Assembly (NCBI RefSeq): GCF_012971725.1
Contig: NZ_CP048833.1
Span: 3,596,001-3,660,000 of the forward strand
Direction: 5' to 3'
Origin: Pseudomonas multiresinivorans
GTDB lineage: Bacteria; Pseudomonadota; Gammaproteobacteria; Pseudomonadales; Pseudomonadaceae
DNA: 64,000 nt
A model generated the notes under the pieces. It did no database searches and was not told the DNA's origin. It worked only from the letters and a program-made list of their open reading frames with translations. Position numbers and translations under genes: made by a program. Positions 60,933 to 64,000 of this stretch are shown here, piece by piece (within the stretch, counting starts at the first letter, position 1; every line of letters begins with the position of its first letter).

Positions 60933-62129
60933 ATGCTCGCCGCGCTCAAGCGTTATCCGCTACAGGTCAACCTGCTGCTCGGCGGCACATTCCTGCTGAC
61001 CATGGGCCGGGCCATCACCCTGCCCTACCTGGTCATCTATCTCTCCACCCAGTTCGGCCTGCCGGTTAGCCGCATCGGCCTGATCATGGGTGGCGCATTG
61101 TTCGGCGGCTCGCTGCTCAGCCTCTATGGCGGCTTCCTGATCGACCGGATGCCCGGCTTTCGCCTGATCCTCGGCTTCGGCACCTGCTTCGTCGCCGCCT
61201 TCGCCGGCATGCTGCTGACCAGCCAGCTATGGCTGTTCTTCCTGTTCCTGCTGGGCTTCAACTTCGCCTACTCGGTCACTGACGTGGTGGTGAAGACCCT
61301 CTTCGGCCGCCTGCTGCCGGCGGAGGAACAAGGCCGCGCCTTTTCCATCCGCTACACCCTGATCAACCTCGCCTACGCCATCGGCCCCTTCGTCGGCGCC
61401 TACCTCGCGCAGGGCAACCCGCACCTGCCCTTCATCATTTCGGCCAGCCTTGGCGCGCTGTTCCTGCTGGCCTTCGCGCGCCTGGGCGACCGTCATATGC
61501 GCCCCGCCGCCAGTGTCTCGCCGCCATCCTTCCTGGCAGTGCTGGGCGTGCTGGCGAAGGACCAGCGGCTGATGTACTTCACCATCGGCGGCGTGCTCAC
61601 CGCCGTGGTGTTCGGCCAGTTCTCCGCCTACCTCTCGCAGTACCTGGTGGCCACCGGGACGGCGGAGTACGCCTACCAGGTGATCCAGACCCTGCTCGGG
61701 GTGAACGCGGTGACGGTGATCGCCCTGCAGTACCTGCTGGGCAAGCGCATTGGCAACGAGCACCTGCAGCGCTGGCTGATCGTCGGCCTGGGGCTGTTCG
61801 TACTCGGCATCGTCGGCTTTGGTCTGTCCCACAGCCTCTGGCACTGGGGACTGGCGATGGTGGTGTTCACCCTGGGCGAGATCATCGTGATCCCCGCCGA
61901 GTACATGTTCATCGACCGTATCGCCCCGCCGCACCTGCGCGGCGTGTACTACGGCACGCAGAACCTGGCCAACCTCGGCGGCGCCTTCGGGCCGATCCTG
62001 GTGGGCTACTTCCTGGCGCTGTTCGCCCCGCACTGGGTGTTCGTCATGCTCGGCGCCTTCATCGTCGGCGGCGGGGTGTTCTATGTGATCGGCTCGAATC
62101 TGAGCCGGCGCAGCGCCAGCGGGGCTTGA
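60933..62129 (+). CDS. MFS transporter (drug/metabolite efflux type)
   Basis: 398 residues, 12 TM helices. TM1 VNLLLGGTFLLTMGRAITLPYLVIYLSTQFGLPVSRIGLIMGGALFGGSLLSLYGGFLIDRMPGF resembles YdeE/MdtH-like DHA1 exporters; GGFLIDRMPGF is the loop 2-3 motif. Later LGEIIVIPAEYMFIDRIAPPHLRGVYYGTQNLANLGGAFGP is typical of the group. Substrate unknown. GAGG lies six bases before the ATG. Its stop overlaps the -35 box of the promoter for the next gene. Confidence 0.9.
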   Translation: MLAALKRYPLQVNLLLGGTFLLTMGRAITLPYLVIYLSTQFGLPVSRIGLIMGGALFGGSLLSLYGGFLIDRMPGFRLILGFGTCFVAAFAGMLLTSQLWLFFLFLLGFNFAYSVTDVVVKTLFGRLLPAEEQGRAFSIRYTLINLAYAIGPFVGAYLAQGNPHLPFIISASLGALFLLAFARLGDRHMRPAASVSPPSFLAVLGVLAKDQRLMYFTIGGVLTAVVFGQFSAYLSQYLVATGTAEYAYQVIQTLLGVNAVTVIALQYLLGKRIGNEHLQRWLIVGLGLFVLGIVGFGLSHSLWHWGLAMVVFTLGEIIVIPAEYMFIDRIAPPHLRGVYYGTQNLANLGGAFGPILVGYFLALFAPHWVFVMLGAFIVGGGVFYVIGSNLSRRSASGA

Positions 62130-62156
62130 CCTCAAGTCCACTTGAACCGGGATGCT
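62126..62156 (+). promoter_or_regulatory. MerR-type promoter/operator with 19-bp spacer (second copy)
   Basis: -35 TTGACC (62126-62131), 19-bp spacer holding TCAAGTCCACTTGA (62132-62145), -10-like GATGCT (62151-62156). The dyad matches the one at 16386 in 13 of 14 bases. The -35 overlaps the MFS stop codon. It points at the DUF2938 gene starting at 62188. Confidence 0.65.
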
Positions 62157-62187
62157 GGGCTCCATCGACTCGCTCAAGGAGCCCCGC

Positions 62188-62700
62188 ATGCCCTACTCCC
62201 CCGTTACCCCGCTGCACATCGCCGCCATCGGCATCGGCGCCACCCTGCTGATGGACGGCTGGAGCATCCTGCGCAAGCGCCTGCTGGGCATGCCGTCGCT
62301 GGACTATGCGCTGGTCGGCCGCTGGGTCGGCCACATGCCGCGCAGGCGGTTCCGCCACGCCGCCATCGGCAAGGCCGAGCCGATCACCGCTGAGCGCGCG
62401 CTGGGCTGGTTAGTGCATTACCTCACCGGCATCCTGTTCGCCGTGCTGCTGATCGGCGCCGCCGGCCGTGACTGGCTGTGCGCGCCAACGCTGCTGCCGG
62501 CGCTGGTGCTCGGTCTGGCCACTGTCCTGCTGCCCTTCCTGGTGATGCAACCGGCGTTCGGCCTGGGTATCGCCGCCGCGAAAACGGCCCATCCCGGCAA
62601 AGCTCGCATCCACAGCGTCCTGACCCACCTGATATTCGGCGCAGGGCTGTACCTGGCCGCGCAGATCGGCCTGCTGTTACCGGCGACCTGCACCAACTGA
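62188..62700 (+). CDS. DUF2938 integral membrane protein
   Basis: 170 residues, four hydrophobic segments: HIAAIGIGATLLMDGWSILRKRLLGMPSLDYALVGRW, GWLVHYLTGILFAVLLIGAAG, LLPALVLGLATVLLPFLVMQPAFGLGIA, HLIFGAGLYLAAQIGLLLP. The KTAHPGKARIHSVLTHLIFGAGLYL end is typical of DUF2938. Function unknown. AAGGAG lies six bases before the ATG at 62188; an upstream in-frame ATG (62152) falls inside the -10 box and is excluded. Transcribed from the MerR-type promoter at 62126. Confidence 0.85.
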   Translation: MPYSPVTPLHIAAIGIGATLLMDGWSILRKRLLGMPSLDYALVGRWVGHMPRRRFRHAAIGKAEPITAERALGWLVHYLTGILFAVLLIGAAGRDWLCAPTLLPALVLGLATVLLPFLVMQPAFGLGIAAAKTAHPGKARIHSVLTHLIFGAGLYLAAQIGLLLPATCTN

Positions 62701-62751
62701 ATCGCCGGACTACCCTTGCAGCGAACCTATCGCCGCGCAGGAAGCCAGCGA

Positions 62752-64000
62752 ATGAGCCGAATCCTCATTGCCGATCCACAACCCTTCACCCGCGCCGCCT
62801 TGCGCCAGCGGCTGGTCGCGGCCGGGCATGAGGTGGTCGGCGAGACTGGCGACGGGCGCGAGGCCCTGGCGCTGGTGCATCGCCTGCACCCGGACCTGCT
62901 GGTCCTCGACCTGGACCTGCCGCGCCTGGGCGGCGTGGAGCTGCTGCGGCGCTTCAGCAGTGCGGCAGCGCGGCAGAAGACACTGGTGTTCACCAACCTC
63001 TCGGGCGCCTACTACCACAGCCTATGCCTGCAAGCCGGCGCGTCCGGCTTCGTCCACAAGGGCGACCTGCCCGAGGAATTCGACGAGGCGGTGAAACTGG
63101 TGCTCAGCGGGCGCAAGGTATTTCCTGCGCGATTGCCCGACGTGCTGGCCGACGGTAGCGAGCAAGGCATCTCACCGGAGAGCATCACCCCCCGCGAACT
63201 GACGGTGCTGAAGTATCTGGCCCAGGGTTATCGGGTCAAGGACATCGCCGAACAACTGGCGATCAGCGATAGAACGGTCAGCACCTACAAGACCCGCCTG
63301 CTGGAGAAGACCCAGACCGAGTCGCTGATCGATCTGGTGCAGGCAGCCAGGCAGCGCGGCCTGCTGGACGACGGCGTGATCCGCGACCTCGCCCGTGCGC
63401 CCGGCGCGCAGCCCCATACGCCGGACCAGCTCGCCCAGCTACTGGACATCCTCCCCAATCCCGTCAGCCTGTGGAGTGTCGACGGCACCCTGCTGGCCTG
63501 CAATCCACGGTTCGCCGAGTACTACGACAAGAGCGAATCGGAACTGCTGGGCACCCCCATCTTCTCGTTGGGCAAGATCAACCCGCAGAACACCGAGCAA
63601 GCGCGCCGGGAGTTTCTCAAGGGCACCGCTTCGGGCGAGCCCTTCACGCTGATTGTCGATGCTCGTGCCGGAGCGGACCAGCGCATCATCCGATTGATCG
63701 GCGTGCCGATGAAGGATGAGTCAGGGAAGCTGATCGGTGTGCTGCTTTCAACCGTCGACATCACCGAACACGAGCGTTACGTCGAGCGCCTGCAGGAATC
63801 CAAGACCTACCTCGAATCCCTGTACGCCAGCCGCACGGGGTTCCTGACGACGTCGGGCCGGGACCTGCTCGTCGAGCTCGACTCACTCGACGCGCTACTG
63901 GCGGCGAGCCGCGCCAGGCATCCCAAGGATGCGAACCTGAGCCAGTCCAGCGCACACGTGAGCAAGATGCGCGACAAGATCGAAGTGCTCCTGGAGCTGA
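62752..64000 (+). CDS. Response regulator with LuxR HTH fused to PAS and degenerate kinase-like region, 3' partial
   Basis: 416 residues visible; the frame is open to the right edge. Order: receiver domain (1-125; acidic D8, phospho-acceptor Asp in LLVLDLDLP at ~53, Lys in GFVHKG at 103), LuxR-type HTH (about 145-188: ITPRELTVLKYLAQGYRVKDIAEQLAISDRTVSTYKTRLLEK), linker, PAS domain (about 230-345: ILPNPVSLWSVDGTLLACNPRFAEYYDKSESELLG ... IGVLLSTVDITEHERY) and a helical section (QESKTYLESLYASRTGFLTTSGRDLLVELDSLDALL). The FL-x-x-S-x-x-L spacing recalls a HisKA helix, but the phospho-His is missing. GGAA lies upstream of the ATG at 62752. The partner is unknown. Confidence 0.88.
   Translation, partial: MSRILIADPQPFTRAALRQRLVAAGHEVVGETGDGREALALVHRLHPDLLVLDLDLPRLGGVELLRRFSSAAARQKTLVFTNLSGAYYHSLCLQAGASGFVHKGDLPEEFDEAVKLVLSGRKVFPARLPDVLADGSEQGISPESITPRELTVLKYLAQGYRVKDIAEQLAISDRTVSTYKTRLLEKTQTESLIDLVQAARQRGLLDDGVIRDLARAPGAQPHTPDQLAQLLDILPNPVSLWSVDGTLLACNPRFAEYYDKSESELLGTPIFSLGKINPQNTEQARREFLKGTASGEPFTLIVDARAGADQRIIRLIGVPMKDESGKLIGVLLSTVDITEHERYVERLQESKTYLESLYASRTGFLTTSGRDLLVELDSLDALLAASRARHPKDANLSQSSAHVSKMRDKIEVLLEL

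Overview
The window looks like a chromosomal segment of a high-GC Pseudomonas, plausibly from the P. nitroreducens / P. citronellolis / P. aeruginosa side of the genus. The evidence is family-level only: strong GC-rich codon bias, an OprD porin, aguA/aguB, a PcaF-type thiolase, an otsA/otsB operon, many LysR regulators, and numerous copies of the GTAGGAGCGAGCTTGCTCGC REP palindrome typical of the genus. There is no phage, no integrase, no insertion sequence, no CRISPR array, and no tRNA or rRNA that I can see. The first gene (autotransporter) is cut at its 5' end and the last (a response regulator fused to a PAS domain) is cut at its 3' end.

Layout. 0-6.5 kb: autotransporter, the 23S rRNA hydroxylase RlhA, a small conserved protein and a PaiB-like FMN protein. 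6.7-10.3 kb: two membrane diguanylate cyclases followed by a sirtuin deacylase whose start overlaps the second cyclase. 10.5-15.7 kb: an agmatine operon (aguA, aguB, a polyamine-binding protein, a Tat-exported second deiminase) with a divergent LysR regulator. 15.9-17.3 kb: a MerR regulator divergent from a flavodoxin-like NADPH oxidoreductase and a DUF2798 membrane protein. 17.4-19.2 kb: a lipoprotein and an exported epoxide-hydrolase-like enzyme.

19.2-30.9 kb is the most coherent metabolic block. It holds an OprD porin, etfBA, a CaiB-type CoA-transferase, a PcaF-type thiolase, a PaaH-type 3-hydroxyacyl-CoA dehydrogenase and an enoyl-CoA hydratase on the minus strand. Divergent from these are an IclR regulator, an acyl-CoA dehydrogenase and an aromatic/dicarboxylic-acid MFS transporter. 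Together these would make a complete uptake, CoA activation, beta-oxidation and electron-transfer route for a dicarboxylic acid such as adipate. Two matching dyads sit in the divergent intergenic region.

31-37.5 kb: cold-shock protein, a small protein, the trehalose operon otsB-GH15-otsA, and an EAL phosphodiesterase. 37.9-45.4 kb: a beta-propeller protein, LysR regulators, a quinone-oxidoreductase-like enzyme, a zinc alcohol dehydrogenase, two aldo/keto reductases and a carboxymuconolactone-decarboxylase-like protein, i.e. a carbonyl/electrophile handling region. 45.5-48.8 kb: nitrilase, MFS importer and LysR. 48.9-56 kb: small single genes (MOSC, EamA, LysR with an apparent ATC start, HIT, methyltransferase, DUF1360, Rrf2, GNAT, NTF2-like, thioredoxin-like). 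56-64 kb: a TonB siderophore receptor with an STN domain, LysR, an SDR lacking the catalytic Tyr, a tautomerase, an MFS exporter, a DUF2938 protein behind a second MerR-type promoter, and the truncated response regulator.

The observations I rank highest are the putative dicarboxylate catabolic locus with its twin operators, the two matching MerR-type 19-bp-spacer promoters 46 kb apart, four genes whose stop codon is the TAG of a REP element, and a REP variant carrying the same 14-nt central insertion at two sites.
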